A DNA stretch of 64,000 bases from Texcoconibacillus texcoconensis (lineage in GTDB: Bacteria > Bacillota > Bacilli > Bacillales > Salisediminibacteriaceae). A program made the position numbers and the translations under genes. The notes beneath the pieces were generated by a model. The model was not told the DNA's origin. It saw only the letters and a list, made by a program, of their open reading frames with translations, and did not search any database. This document shows, in pieces, positions 15,984 through 24,504 of the stretch (positions are counted from its first letter, which is position 1; the number at the start of each line of letters is the position of its first letter). The stretch spans positions 124,001 through 188,000 of the forward strand of contig NZ_JACHHB010000004.1 of NCBI RefSeq assembly GCF_014202575.1. The letters are read 5' to 3'.

Positions 15984-18251
15984 TTATTGTAGTAACTCAA
16001 GAACACCTTGTGGCAATTGGTTTGCTTGTGCAAGCATCGCGGTTCCCGACTGATTTAAAATATTGTTACGGGTGAATTCAGTCATTTCTTCGGCCATATC
16101 CGTGTCACGAATACGGGATTCAGCAGCCGTTAAATTTTCACTCGTTACTTGTAAATTATTGACGGTATGCTCCATACGATTTTGCATCGCACCTAACGTT
16201 GCACGAGCATCTGATACTTGCGTAATCGCACCATCAAGGATACTGATCCCATCATTCGCTGATCGTTGGCTCGTCACGTCTAGCTCATCAAGACCGAGTT
16301 CCTCAACGTCCATTTTTGGAATATCAACGAGAACGTCTTGACCAGCGTTCGGCCCGATTTGGAAAGCGAGGGCGTTGTTTTCGATAGAGAAATCAACGTC
16401 TTCTGGGTCATTCGCAACACTTCCGTCAAACGTGAATTCAACACCGTTATACTCAAAACGTCCGTTTTCTGTACGCATCTCACGTTCACCAATGATCGTT
16501 TCACCATCAGGTTGCATGCGGACAGTAGCCGATCCGTCTCCCGAAATGAGATTTTCATTGATTTCCAGGCCACCAATGATAAATTCACCATCGAGTTCTT
16601 GATCAGTAACCTCTTCAGTTGAACCATCTGGACGCTCAACTTCAATTGTTGCTGTATTATTATTAGAGTCATAATTACTCACATTAATGCGATATTCGCC
16701 AAGTTGATGTTCTTCTTCTCTATGACCGAACGTTACCGCATCATCAGCTATATTAGCTCCAGACACGGAACTTCCTTCTGTAATATCTCCATCGATGTCT
16801 ATGACTACTTTTCCACCCTCTGTTCCAGAATTCTCATTAGTTAAAGTATCAGCTTCTATTACCAATCCAGCAACTTCGATATCCTCCCCTGGATCCTCAC
16901 TAGTCACTGTATGAGTATCGCCATCTGGATCTGTTACAGTAATAGTTTCAGCCCATGTTTGGAAGAAAGTTTCTTCAACATCAATTGTATATTCTCCTAA
17001 ACTTGTTTCATCTGTAGAATCTGCTAGACGAATGTTACCACCATCAGCTATAATCTCGTCTTCATCCTCTACTGTATCCCAGTTTGTTTGAACAGACCTA
17101 CTCATATCTACAGTAAAGTCGCCATCACCCTCTATAGCATCACCCGGAATCGTTAAACCAGCGGCTGTAATGTCACTTGTAAGATCTTGGTTAGGTAATG
17201 TCTCAGTTTTCCCATTTGGATCTTCAACAGTGATCGTTGCTGTTTGTTCATCGGAGTTAAAGTCACCGACTGTAACCGTATACTCACCTGCAACATGCTC
17301 TTCAACACGTTGAGCAAAGGTCAATTCAGCACCTTCACTAATACCAGCGCCTTCACCAACCACTTCACATTCTACACTTGGGTTTTCAATGGTTAGTTCT
17401 TGGTTTGCTTCATCCATGACCGCAGCACTTACATCTGCTTCCATCTCCACTGTCGCTGTTCCATTGCCCTCGATTTCTCCAGATGGAATCGTTAATCCGC
17501 CAACGTTAATATCATCTGTCACGTCACGATGATTAACCGTTTCTGTCTCTCCGTTTGGATTTGTCACCTCAACGGTTGCAGTATCTTTTTCACTATCAAA
17601 ATCACGCACTTCAATTTCATATTTGCCTAACGGAGGCTTGTTACTCTCATCCTCAAAAGAAATGTCGCTTCCATCTTCCAACCCCGCGCCTGATTCAGTT
17701 ACTGTGCTTACAATTTCAGCATCGTCAATCCCTAATCGGTAATCACCTGACTCAACACGGATATCATCAACACTTGGGTCTTCTGCTAATGGGGTATCCG
17801 CAAGCTCACCTTCAACATTTGTCGATACAGCGCTTGAACCATCTAAAAGGGACCGGGTATTAAATTCCGTTTTTTCAGAGACACTATCAATCTCATCTTT
17901 TAACTGATCAATTTCTTTTTGAATTTGCTCTGTATCTTCCTCAGTATTCGTATCATTGGCAGCTTGCACCGTCAATTCACGCATACGTTGCAACATCGAA
18001 TGAACTTCTTCCATCGCTCCTTCTGATGTTTGGATCAGTGAAATACCATCCATCGCATTTCGTTCTGCTTGCTCAAGACCGCGAATTTGAGAGCGCATTT
18101 TTTCTGAGATCGCCAGTCCTGCCGCATCGTCAGCTGCACGGTTAATGCGTAATCCCGATGAAAGCTTCTCTAAATTACTCGATGTTGCTTGTTGATTTTG
18201 ATATAAATTACGATAAGCATTTAGCGCTTGGATATTATTGTTAATTTGCAT
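15984..18251 (-). CDS. hag: Giant flagellin with four tandem repeats in the central region
   Basis: 755 aa against about 300 for B. subtilis Hag. The conserved N-terminal D0/D1 (1-140: [36 protein letters not shown]) and C-terminal D1/D0 (664-755: [12 protein letters not shown], ending [15 protein letters not shown]) flank a 520-residue surface region. That region has four degenerate 85-95-residue repeats (about 188-270, 303-383, 400-488, 497-580). Each contains LGEYxIxV, a TATIxVxxPDG hairpin and a VGGLxI step, and all are very acidic. Residue 295 is a cysteine, rare in flagellins. The gene follows fliS by 17 bases with GGAGAG before the ATG, so both share the sigma-D promoter. Confidence 0.93.
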   Translation of the reverse strand: MQINNNIQALNAYRNLYQNQQATSSNLEKLSSGLRINRAADDAAGLAISEKMRSQIRGLEQAERNAMDGISLIQTSEGAMEEVHSMLQRMRELTVQAANDTNTEEDTEQIQKEIDQLKDEIDSVSEKTEFNTRSLLDGSSAVSTNVEGELADTPLAEDPSVDDIRVESGDYRLGIDDAEIVSTVTESGAGLEDGSDISFEDESNKPPLGKYEIEVRDFDSEKDTATVEVTNPNGETETVNHRDVTDDINVGGLTIPSGEIEGNGTATVEMEADVSAAVMDEANQELTIENPSVECEVVGEGAGISEGAELTFAQRVEEHVAGEYTVTVGDFNSDEQTATITVEDPNGKTETLPNQDLTSDITAAGLTIPGDAIEGDGDFTVDMSRSVQTNWDTVEDEDEIIADGGNIRLADSTDETSLGEYTIDVEETFFQTWAETITVTDPDGDTHTVTSEDPGEDIEVAGLVIEADTLTNENSGTEGGKVVIDIDGDITEGSSVSGANIADDAVTFGHREEEHQLGEYRINVSNYDSNNNTATIEVERPDGSTEEVTDQELDGEFIIGGLEINENLISGDGSATVRMQPDGETIIGEREMRTENGRFEYNGVEFTFDGSVANDPEDVDFSIENNALAFQIGPNAGQDVLVDIPKMDVEELGLDELDVTSQRSANDGISILDGAITQVSDARATLGAMQNRMEHTVNNLQVTSENLTAAESRIRDTDMAEEMTEFTRNNILNQSGTAMLAQANQLPQGVLELLQ

Positions 18252-18268
18252 ACTTGTCTCTCCTTCTT

Positions 18269-18688
18269 CTATTCATACATCGTATTTTGTTCATAAACGT
18301 TCATTTGCTGTTTACGCATCGCTGGTTGCTTATCAGCCTTCATCTTTACCGCTTGTTGCCATGCTCGCATAATCGGTATTATGGTATCAAGGGCGTTTTG
18401 GATATGTAACTTTTTCTTCGTGAAATTCGCTCGTACGATCTCATCAGCGATATAGTTGTAGAGGGCATCGAGTTGCTCTGAAATGATCCCTGCTTCATAA
18501 TTCAAACCCGAGCCAAGACGTTCAACGATGTCACTCGCTTTTTGTAATTTTTCATTCGCTGCTAACATATCACGTTCTTCAATCGCTTGTATAGCTTCTT
18601 CTAAACGATCGACACACGCTTCATATAAAAGAGTTGTAATTTCTTGCGATGATTTTTGGTAGATTGCTTCCTTCGACATGATCGACAT
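18269..18688 (-). CDS. fliS: FliS-like flagellin export chaperone
   Basis: 139-aa helical protein with the FliS pattern (IYQ..., [51 protein letters not shown]). FliS binds the C-terminal D0 helices of flagellin in the cytosol and keeps it unpolymerised before export. The N-terminal part is slightly shorter than in standard FliS, so it is probably a paralog matched to the large flagellin encoded next. The ATG has GGGGGAAG upstream. Confidence 0.82.
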   Translation of the reverse strand: MSIMSKEAIYQKSSQEITTLLYEACVDRLEEAIQAIEERDMLAANEKLQKASDIVERLGSGLNYEAGIISEQLDALYNYIADEIVRANFTKKKLHIQNALDTIIPIMRAWQQAVKMKADKQPAMRKQQMNVYEQNTMYE

Positions 18689-18732
18689 TGTTCTTCCCCC
18701 CTCAAAACCACTTGAGCACTTTTCTATCTATT

Positions 18733-18759
18733 TTATCGGTCCTTTTGACATAAGTTTTA
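18733..18759 (-). promoter_or_regulatory. Sigma-D promoter of fliS-flagellin
   Basis: TAAA (18756-18759), exactly 15 bases, then ACCGATAA (18733-18740) on the minus strand. This matches the sigma-D consensus TAAA-N15-GCCGATAT closely. The -35 overlaps the stop codon of ylqH. Confidence 0.88.
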
Positions 18760-19056
18760 ATAGTTTCTCTCCATCTCTTCAATTAACAATAAAATTTCTG
18801 CCATCACTGAATACAATTGCGGAGGAATATTGTCACCCAAGTCCATATCAAGCAAGTTTTGCAAAAGCATTGGGTCTTCTTCCATATGAATATCATTTTC
18901 CTTTGCAAGCTCGATAATTTGGTTCGCGATTTGCCCTTTCCCGTGGGCAACAACTTTCGGCCCTTCCCCAGACTCTTCGTCGTACCGAACGACAGCAGCT
19001 GTCGGACCATTCTTCACCTGTCGCTTAGGGTGGTTAAAGTGTCTTGAAATGATCAT
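18757..19056 (-). CDS. ylqH: FlhB C-terminal-like protein (FlhX/YlqH)
   Basis: 99-aa stand-alone homologue of the cytosolic C-terminal domain of FlhB, the substrate-specificity switch of the flagellar export gate. The core GPTAAVVRYDEE...GPKVVAHGKGQIANQIIELAKENDI is typical, but the autocleavage motif NPTH of FlhB reads NGPT here, so no self-cleavage is expected, as in other FlhX proteins. The ATG overlaps the ylqG stop (ATGA), indicating translational coupling. Confidence 0.85.
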   Translation of the reverse strand: MIISRHFNHPKRQVKNGPTAAVVRYDEESGEGPKVVAHGKGQIANQIIELAKENDIHMEEDPMLLQNLLDMDLGDNIPPQLYSVMAEILLLIEEMERNY

Positions 19057-21419
19057 ACTTTATAATCAAATCCTTTCTCTGTAAACATCGCTTTACTAGA
19101 ATTTGGATTCAATTGTTCCGAATCCTCCTCTGTTTGTTGATCCGCACTTTCAACGTTAGGGTTCATCTCGGCAAAATGGATCCCACTGACTTGATACCCT
19201 ACATCTTTGAGACGCTCGACCGCTTTATCTGCAATCGGTTCAATTTTATCTTGGAAATCGGGTTGGTCATTTTTAAGCGTCACACTTAAATTTCGATCAC
19301 TTACAGCCAAGTTAATACCGACCTCTCCAAGCTTTTTCGTCTCAATTAAAAAGTACAAATTACAGTTTTCCCAGTCTACCTTCTCACCTTCATTTCGTGA
19401 GTTTACGTAAACTTGCAAGTTTTCCGCTTCGTCTTTTAGAAGTAGTGGTAATTGAAACATCATAGATTGCAAGTTTTGTTGTGAATCATTCCGACTAACT
19501 AAATGCTGCCCATTCAAGTTGTTTAACGCCTGGTTGGCTTGCTGTTGCATGCGCGCCCCGTCTTCTTCACCACGAGCGAGATGCATTAACAATGATTTCA
19601 TATTGCGTTGATTAGCTTCTTGGGCAGCTTGATCACGGCCGTTAGCAAGAGCTTGAGCAATTTCAGCATCTCGGTTAAAGCCACTACTTCGGAACGCATC
19701 AAACACTTGACGAGCGGAACCTTCATTTTGCGTGAAAGCTCGAGAGGTTTCTTGAAATTGTTGACTCATTTGTTGCGCTGGCGGACGCGGTTCAGCAAAC
19801 ATCTGTTCACGCTGAACGTAGTGCTTCACCTTCGCTTCTGCGGGTTGAAATTGCAAACGGTCAACGGTCTGTTTTACTTCTTGAACGATTTGATTCGCCT
19901 GCGCGACACGCCCTTGATTTAGTAGCTTTTTCGCTTCAGCAAGTCGACCACTTGCTTGCATCAGTTGTTTTTCCGTTTTCATATCTGTGAACATCATCCA
20001 GTCACTCTTTAAAATCGCCTGATCTAAGCGCTGGATCGTCTTCTCAAGCATCGGTTTCACCTGTTGCGTTGATTGTTGTTTAAACGTCTGCATTAGGTGC
20101 GACATGCGATCGAGTTGACGGCTCGTCTCACGCTGAAACACTTTAAATTCATCTGTCACTTGCGCTAACTTTTCTGTCACTGTCGTAACGAGATAATCTT
20201 TAGAAGTTAGCGACTGACTTTGCATGATTTCATTGATCACATAACCTTGGACATCGGACGAAACGGAAGCTGTTTGTGGTTGGGTAGCTGTCGCTTGCAC
20301 AAGTTGAGATAGTTGTTCATTGATCGTTTGACGAGAAGAAAGTTCCCTCCCCTGATCAAACAGTTGTTGTGCTTTTTCAATCACTTGTTGCAATGCTTCT
20401 CGTGACGAATCAGTTAAACGATCACTGGCAATCGTTTGCTTTACTTGGTCGAGCGCTTGTTGCCAATTTCCTTCACGTTGAAGCGCCTGCTCAAGTCTCA
20501 CCAGTTCTTGGGAGTCAGCACTAACTGAAACAGAAGTTTCGTTAACATTACTAGAAAAGGCCTGTGCCATCTGTTGCATGAGCTGATCTAATCGAGACGC
20601 AGCATCAGTAGAACGCCCATCAGAAGCAAGACGGGTGATATCGTTTAAAGCTTGCTCCAAGCGTGCTGGCACCTCTTGTCCTCCGTTTTGTTGAGATAAA
20701 GCACCGCGAAGGTCTTGAACAACACGCTGAACATCTGCTCCATTTTGAACTTGTTGCTGTAACTGACGAACAACAGCATCCATCGTTTGCGTATGGGAGG
20801 AGGCCCCTGTGTTCGCCTGTACAGAAGATGCGCCTCCTCCCGCTTGTTGAGCGAGTTGTTGTAACGCTTCAGGATAAGAACGCCCATTCACCGTTTCATG
20901 GACCGCTCGAATCTGCGCGGAAGTTGGTTCGATTCGCTGTTCGGCCATTGTACGAATCGTGGCCATTTGCTCATTTCGGTTCGCGTTTGAATTCGATAAA
21001 TATTGCCTCATCGCATCAACGGTTTCTCGAGTTAAAGGCACCCCGCGATCAAGAAACCGCTGTGCTGCTTCACGCAAGTTTCGATCGGGATTTTTTTCTC
21101 CTAGATTACTAAGAACGCGATCAATTGACTGTCGACCTTGTCCCCCTTTTGAAGGTTGTCGCCCTTCTGTTGATTCACTGATCGTCCTTACTTGAACCCG
21201 TTCTTCACTTTTTCCTTCCACCTGAACGTTGACACGGTCTTGCTTTGGAACGCCATCTTTAAATTCGGCTTTCACTTCTTGTCCTCGTATTTGTAAAACG
21301 GCTTGATTATCCGATGTTCGTTGTTTCACTTTTGCTTGGTGTACTTCCCCCTCACGAATAGGGGCAGATGTTTGGTTTCCACCGTTTCTCGCTTGTACTT
21401 GTTGTCCTTGTACTTCCAT
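19053..21419 (-). CDS. ylqG: YlqG-like protein with FliK-type C-terminal domain
   Basis: 788 aa. The long N-terminal and middle parts are Gln/Ser-rich and low in complexity. The last ~130 residues (QLPLLLKDEAENLQVYVNSRN, then LGEVGINLAVSDRNLSVTL) resemble the C-terminal domain of hook-length control proteins (FliK), which touches FlhB to switch export substrates. Together with the next gene (FlhB-C-like) it forms the same pair as B. subtilis ylqG-ylqH. The ATG at 21419 has GAGAAGGTG upstream; the longer reading has none. Confidence 0.78.
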   Translation of the reverse strand: MEVQGQQVQARNGGNQTSAPIREGEVHQAKVKQRTSDNQAVLQIRGQEVKAEFKDGVPKQDRVNVQVEGKSEERVQVRTISESTEGRQPSKGGQGRQSIDRVLSNLGEKNPDRNLREAAQRFLDRGVPLTRETVDAMRQYLSNSNANRNEQMATIRTMAEQRIEPTSAQIRAVHETVNGRSYPEALQQLAQQAGGGASSVQANTGASSHTQTMDAVVRQLQQQVQNGADVQRVVQDLRGALSQQNGGQEVPARLEQALNDITRLASDGRSTDAASRLDQLMQQMAQAFSSNVNETSVSVSADSQELVRLEQALQREGNWQQALDQVKQTIASDRLTDSSREALQQVIEKAQQLFDQGRELSSRQTINEQLSQLVQATATQPQTASVSSDVQGYVINEIMQSQSLTSKDYLVTTVTEKLAQVTDEFKVFQRETSRQLDRMSHLMQTFKQQSTQQVKPMLEKTIQRLDQAILKSDWMMFTDMKTEKQLMQASGRLAEAKKLLNQGRVAQANQIVQEVKQTVDRLQFQPAEAKVKHYVQREQMFAEPRPPAQQMSQQFQETSRAFTQNEGSARQVFDAFRSSGFNRDAEIAQALANGRDQAAQEANQRNMKSLLMHLARGEEDGARMQQQANQALNNLNGQHLVSRNDSQQNLQSMMFQLPLLLKDEAENLQVYVNSRNEGEKVDWENCNLYFLIETKKLGEVGINLAVSDRNLSVTLKNDQPDFQDKIEPIADKAVERLKDVGYQVSGIHFAEMNPNVESADQQTEEDSEQLNPNSSKAMFTEKGFDYKV

Positions 21420-21540
21420 GTTGGACACCTTCTCTACATTATTCTCTACTATGTTTATCGGCAAAAAGAATGAAAATCTTTATGCGATTTTTCCGTCACA
21501 CAAAAAAATTCGATGTTTAGCGTTTCATTCCTAATACATC

Positions 21541-21652
21541 GAATAAATTTCATAATAAATGATGTAAAGAACATTTCCCAACATTGATTGTGATTATCAC
21601 TGCAGGCGGATGCTTTCCCAAGGGCTTGTCTTCGGCTAAATTCAGCTCCACA
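21541..21652. repeat. Interspersed repeat, short copy (pairs with 55476-55590)
   Basis: Aligns with 55476-55590 over about 112 bases, most clearly in ACATTGATTGTGAT, CACTGCAGGCGG, GCTTTCCCAAGGGCTTGTC and GCTAAATTCAGCTCCACA. The flanking AT-rich TTTCATAATA part is shared too. It lies in the gap between ylqG and dinB; no gene there. Confidence 0.85.
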
Positions 21653-21658
21653 AAAAAT

Positions 21659-21696
21659 AGAGAAATCGCTCGCATACTTGCTCGAACGATTTCTCT
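21659..21696 (-). terminator. Terminator after dinB
   Basis: Arms AGAGAAATCG / CGATTTCTCT, followed on the minus strand by ATTTTTTG. The left arm overlaps the dinB stop region. Confidence 0.85.
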
Positions 21697-22984
21697 AATC
21701 CTCATTATCTTGTTTTTCATTTAAAAAACCTTCTCGTAAAAAATCTTTCTCTAAGCTCGTCCCCCGCTTTTCTTCATCTCTTAACAAATCACTCGAGTCT
21801 TCGGACATTTGAGCACCTTTCAACAATGCACCTTCTCCAAACTTGTTACGGATATGATCCACAGTGTTCGATAATTTTTCACGCTTAAGCGTATCTGCAT
21901 ATTGAAAAAGATCTAGTTGCTGATGAGCATGTCCTTTTTCTACAATGTCTTGCGCAGTCACACCAAGTAACCGAATCGGTTTTTCATCCCAATACTGTTG
22001 AAATAACGCCCATACCTCTTCATAAATATCTTGTGATGAAGAAATCGGATGGTCTAACTTGCGACTACGTGTAATTGTTTTCCGATCTTTATAACGAATC
22101 GTTAATTGAATATTTCCACCGTACACTTCTTTACGTCGCATACGACGACTTACAGAGTCCGATAAATTCATCAACACTTTACGCACAACTGCTTCATTTT
22201 TCGTATCACGGGGAAGGGTCGTCGAGTTTCCGATACTTTTAAATTCACTGATCGCATCAGGATCAACTTGGCGATGGTCTTCACCATAAGCCCGTTCATG
22301 CATTCGAACCCCTGCCACACCAAATGATGACTTTAATTGTATTGGATCAGATTTTGCTAACTCACCAATCGTTGTAATCCCTTGACGCTTTAACTTTTCA
22401 GCCGTTTTTTCACCAACACCATGCATTTCAATCACGTCCAGCGGCCAAAGGACATCCGGTACACTTCGCTTACGTAAAACGGTAATACCCAGCGGCTTTT
22501 TCATATCACTAGCCATCTTCGCTAAAAACTTATTAGGAGCCACCCCAATGCTTGAAGGTAGTGCTAACTCTTTTAAAAGACGATCCTGAATGTGCTTAGC
22601 AATCTCGAGTGGTGGTCGGTCATCAACTGGGTGAGTAACATCCATATATCCTTCATCAATCGACACAGGTTCTACAAGTGGCGTATATTCATATAACAGT
22701 TGAAACATGTTCTCTGATGCTTGGCGATACTTAGGAAAGTCTGGTTTTCGTACTACAAGATCTGGACAACTTTTTTTCGCTTCCCATAACGGCATCGGTG
22801 GATTGACTCCTTGAGCTCGCGCCTCGTAACTTGCTGTTACAACAATTCCACGACGTTCTTCAATACTTCCAGCAATCGCTAAAGGCTTACCTCGTAGACT
22901 CGGATCATGAGCCGCTTCAACTGATGCATAAAAACTGTTCATATCAACATGGAAAATAATCCGTCCTTTTCTTTGCCTGTCCAT
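21695..22984 (-). CDS. dinB: DNA polymerase IV (DinB)
   Basis: 429-aa Y-family translesion polymerase. Catalytic acids are in FHVDMNSFYASVE and VSIDEGYMD; GVAPNKFLAKMASDMKKP and the helix-hairpin-helix LHGVGEKTAEKL-like stretch (MHGVGEKTAEKLKRQGI) follow. A clamp-binding QLDLF is near residue 360, and a longer acidic tail (LLRDEEKRGTSLEKD...) than the E. coli enzyme ends it. B. subtilis YqjH is the counterpart. AAGGAG precedes the ATG; no SOS box is seen, unlike yqjW. Confidence 0.93.
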   Translation of the reverse strand: MDRQRKGRIIFHVDMNSFYASVEAAHDPSLRGKPLAIAGSIEERRGIVVTASYEARAQGVNPPMPLWEAKKSCPDLVVRKPDFPKYRQASENMFQLLYEYTPLVEPVSIDEGYMDVTHPVDDRPPLEIAKHIQDRLLKELALPSSIGVAPNKFLAKMASDMKKPLGITVLRKRSVPDVLWPLDVIEMHGVGEKTAEKLKRQGITTIGELAKSDPIQLKSSFGVAGVRMHERAYGEDHRQVDPDAISEFKSIGNSTTLPRDTKNEAVVRKVLMNLSDSVSRRMRRKEVYGGNIQLTIRYKDRKTITRSRKLDHPISSSQDIYEEVWALFQQYWDEKPIRLLGVTAQDIVEKGHAHQQLDLFQYADTLKREKLSNTVDHIRNKFGEGALLKGAQMSEDSSDLLRDEEKRGTSLEKDFLREGFLNEKQDNED

Positions 22985-23049
22985 ATCCGATCGCTCCTTC
23001 TAACACCTATCATCTCGCGCTGATATCAAAAAATCAAGCAATACGAAAA

Positions 23050-23074
23050 AGGAGACTCTTATTAAAAGTCTCCA
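23050..23074 (-). terminator. Orphan terminator-like hairpin upstream of dinB
   Basis: Arms GGAGACT / AGTCTCC with an AT loop and TTTTTCG on the minus strand. It lies upstream of dinB, and no minus-strand gene ends there. Confidence 0.6.
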
Positions 23075-23111
23075 TAATGATCAACTTATACATCCATTTG
23101 TCATTAACATA

Positions 23112-23130
23112 TGTTACCATTAGAGTAACA
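23112..23130 (+). promoter_or_regulatory. Palindromic operator candidate before the small HTH gene
   Basis: TGTTAC and GTAACA separated by 7 bases, 25 bases before the ATG at 23156. The regulator is unknown. Confidence 0.4.
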
Positions 23131-23155
23131 ATAATGATGGAAGGTGGAAGTGCCG

Positions 23156-23359
23156 ATGAGCGTTCATTTTTTAGAAACTGATAAAAATCACTACGATCAC
23201 GTATTGTACTTAATCATTGCCACCTTAGAATATTATGCTAGCCAAGATGTTATCTCACCGACAATATCGGACCTCTCCGCAGCAATTGGTGTTTCTGAAG
23301 AGTCCATATTGGAATCCTTAGAATTTGGTACAATTAATCAACGTGTGCCCACACAATAA
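23156..23359 (+). CDS. 67-aa protein resembling a sigma-factor region-3 helix-turn-helix
   Basis: The segment PTISDLSAAIGVSEESILESLEFG (about residues 35-58) has the pattern PT-x-x-[ED][IL]A-x-x-[LI]GVS-x-E-x-[IV]LE-x-x-E of region 3 in SigB/SigF/SigG-type sigma factors. No region 2 or 4 is present, so it is not a sigma factor by itself. The ATG has AAGGTGG at 8 bases. It is divergent from dinB, a place where B. subtilis has the small gene yqzJ, but I cannot confirm homology. Role unknown. Confidence 0.5.
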   Translation: MSVHFLETDKNHYDHVLYLIIATLEYYASQDVISPTISDLSAAIGVSEESILESLEFGTINQRVPTQ

Positions 23360-23551
23360 TAATCGTTTGTACTTATTTTTTCTATCTTGATGTTTGAAAA
23401 TCTACTTTATTATACCAACCTCTCGTTATTTCCGCACCGCCACACAACGATCCATTTATCTAGTAAAACATTTAAGTAAGGGATATCTATGTATAAATTC
23501 AAAATACTGATCGTTGATCAAATTTTTGTATGACTGATAAAATTATGTATG

Positions 23552-24055
23552 TCATCCGTTTGTTTTTTCATACTCATGAAAATTTTCACTAGACTTTTCC
23601 ACCCAATGAACAAATTGCTCCCCATGAAAGTACCTGTTCGCTTCGCGATGGAATGCAATTAAATCGTCATAAAATCGCGGATGTTTCATGCGATAATTCT
23701 CAATAAACTCAAAAAAATTCATCGAATAATGTCTAGATTGTTCGCGCTTCCGCTTCCCTTCTTCAGTTAACAGAACATAAGACACACGGAGATCCTTTTC
23801 GTCTTTTTCAATGTCAACTAGCCCTTTACGCTGTAGTCTCTTTATCACCTGCATTACCGTTGAACGATCCCACAACCCTAATACGGCAATTGTAGAAATT
23901 GTCGGGTTTTCTTTTAAATGTACAATCCACAATAAGTGCTGTTCAGCTAGTGTTAGTCCCAACGAGCGCGCATTTGCTTGCCATTCATCTTCCATATACT
24001 TTGAAAAACCTCGAATGTAATTTAATAATAAATGATCCTTTTCATCAATTGTCAT
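23552..24055 (-). CDS. MarR-family regulator, ScoC/Hpr-like
   Basis: 167 aa. The winged helix (ARSLGLTLAEQHLLWIVHLKENPTISTIAVLGLWDRSTVMQVIKRLQRKGLVDIE) and the wing DEKDLRVSYVLLTEEGKRK follow the MarR plan. The spacing and phrase EHHILWIAY-like HLLWIV and IA-x-x-G resemble Hpr (ScoC), which represses proteases and sporulation genes in B. subtilis, but this protein is shorter than the ~200-aa Hpr. Monocistronic; targets unknown. Confidence 0.72.
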   Translation of the reverse strand: MTIDEKDHLLLNYIRGFSKYMEDEWQANARSLGLTLAEQHLLWIVHLKENPTISTIAVLGLWDRSTVMQVIKRLQRKGLVDIEKDEKDLRVSYVLLTEEGKRKREQSRHYSMNFFEFIENYRMKHPRFYDDLIAFHREANRYFHGEQFVHWVEKSSENFHEYEKTNG

Positions 24056-24396
24056 GACCTACACCCTCTATTCTACAAATTATGTCTTTAATAGAATACC
24101 ACAATTGTTAAAATTTGTCTTTCACTTCCTCTAAATATGTCGGATGTATTGAGTCACATCCATTGTGTCGTACGATCCGGACATTATCGCTTATTCTTGG
24201 CTATTACGGGCACCATTCGGGTGCTTTTGGGCCTATTGTTTCTTCATGCCCATTTACGTTTAACTTACATAGTTAACCATGTTCTATAAAAATCAACAAT
24301 CTTTTAGAAAACAGTCTTAGAAAACATCTACCGATAAGACGTCTCCTTACGCCATTTCGTTTCACATCAACCACCAAAAAAACCCATGGAATAAAA
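24056..24396. other. Gene-free stretch
   Basis: No ORF with a ribosome binding site. Two small hairpins are visible (GGATGT/ACATCC near 24139 and GCACC/GGTGC near 24209). A structured RNA cannot be claimed from these. Confidence 0.4.
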
Positions 24397-24453
24397 GAAA
24401 GGTATAAGTAGACTTTGTCATTCATCCGTAACAAAGTCTACGATTATACCTTC
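24397..24453. terminator. Bidirectional terminator after yqjE
   Basis: Long stem with arms AGGTATAAGTAGACTTTGT and ACAAAGTCTACGATTATACCT, one bulge, flanked by A- and T-rich tails. Confidence 0.85.
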
Positions 24454-24504
24454 CTTCTTCATGAGCATTTAAGTAGTTATATCAACTGGCAACTTACGCT
24501 ATGC

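Noticed and set aside
24056-24396. Structured RNA or riboswitch
   Set aside because: Only short hairpins; no known riboswitch core was recognised, and the downstream minus-strand genes point away from it.
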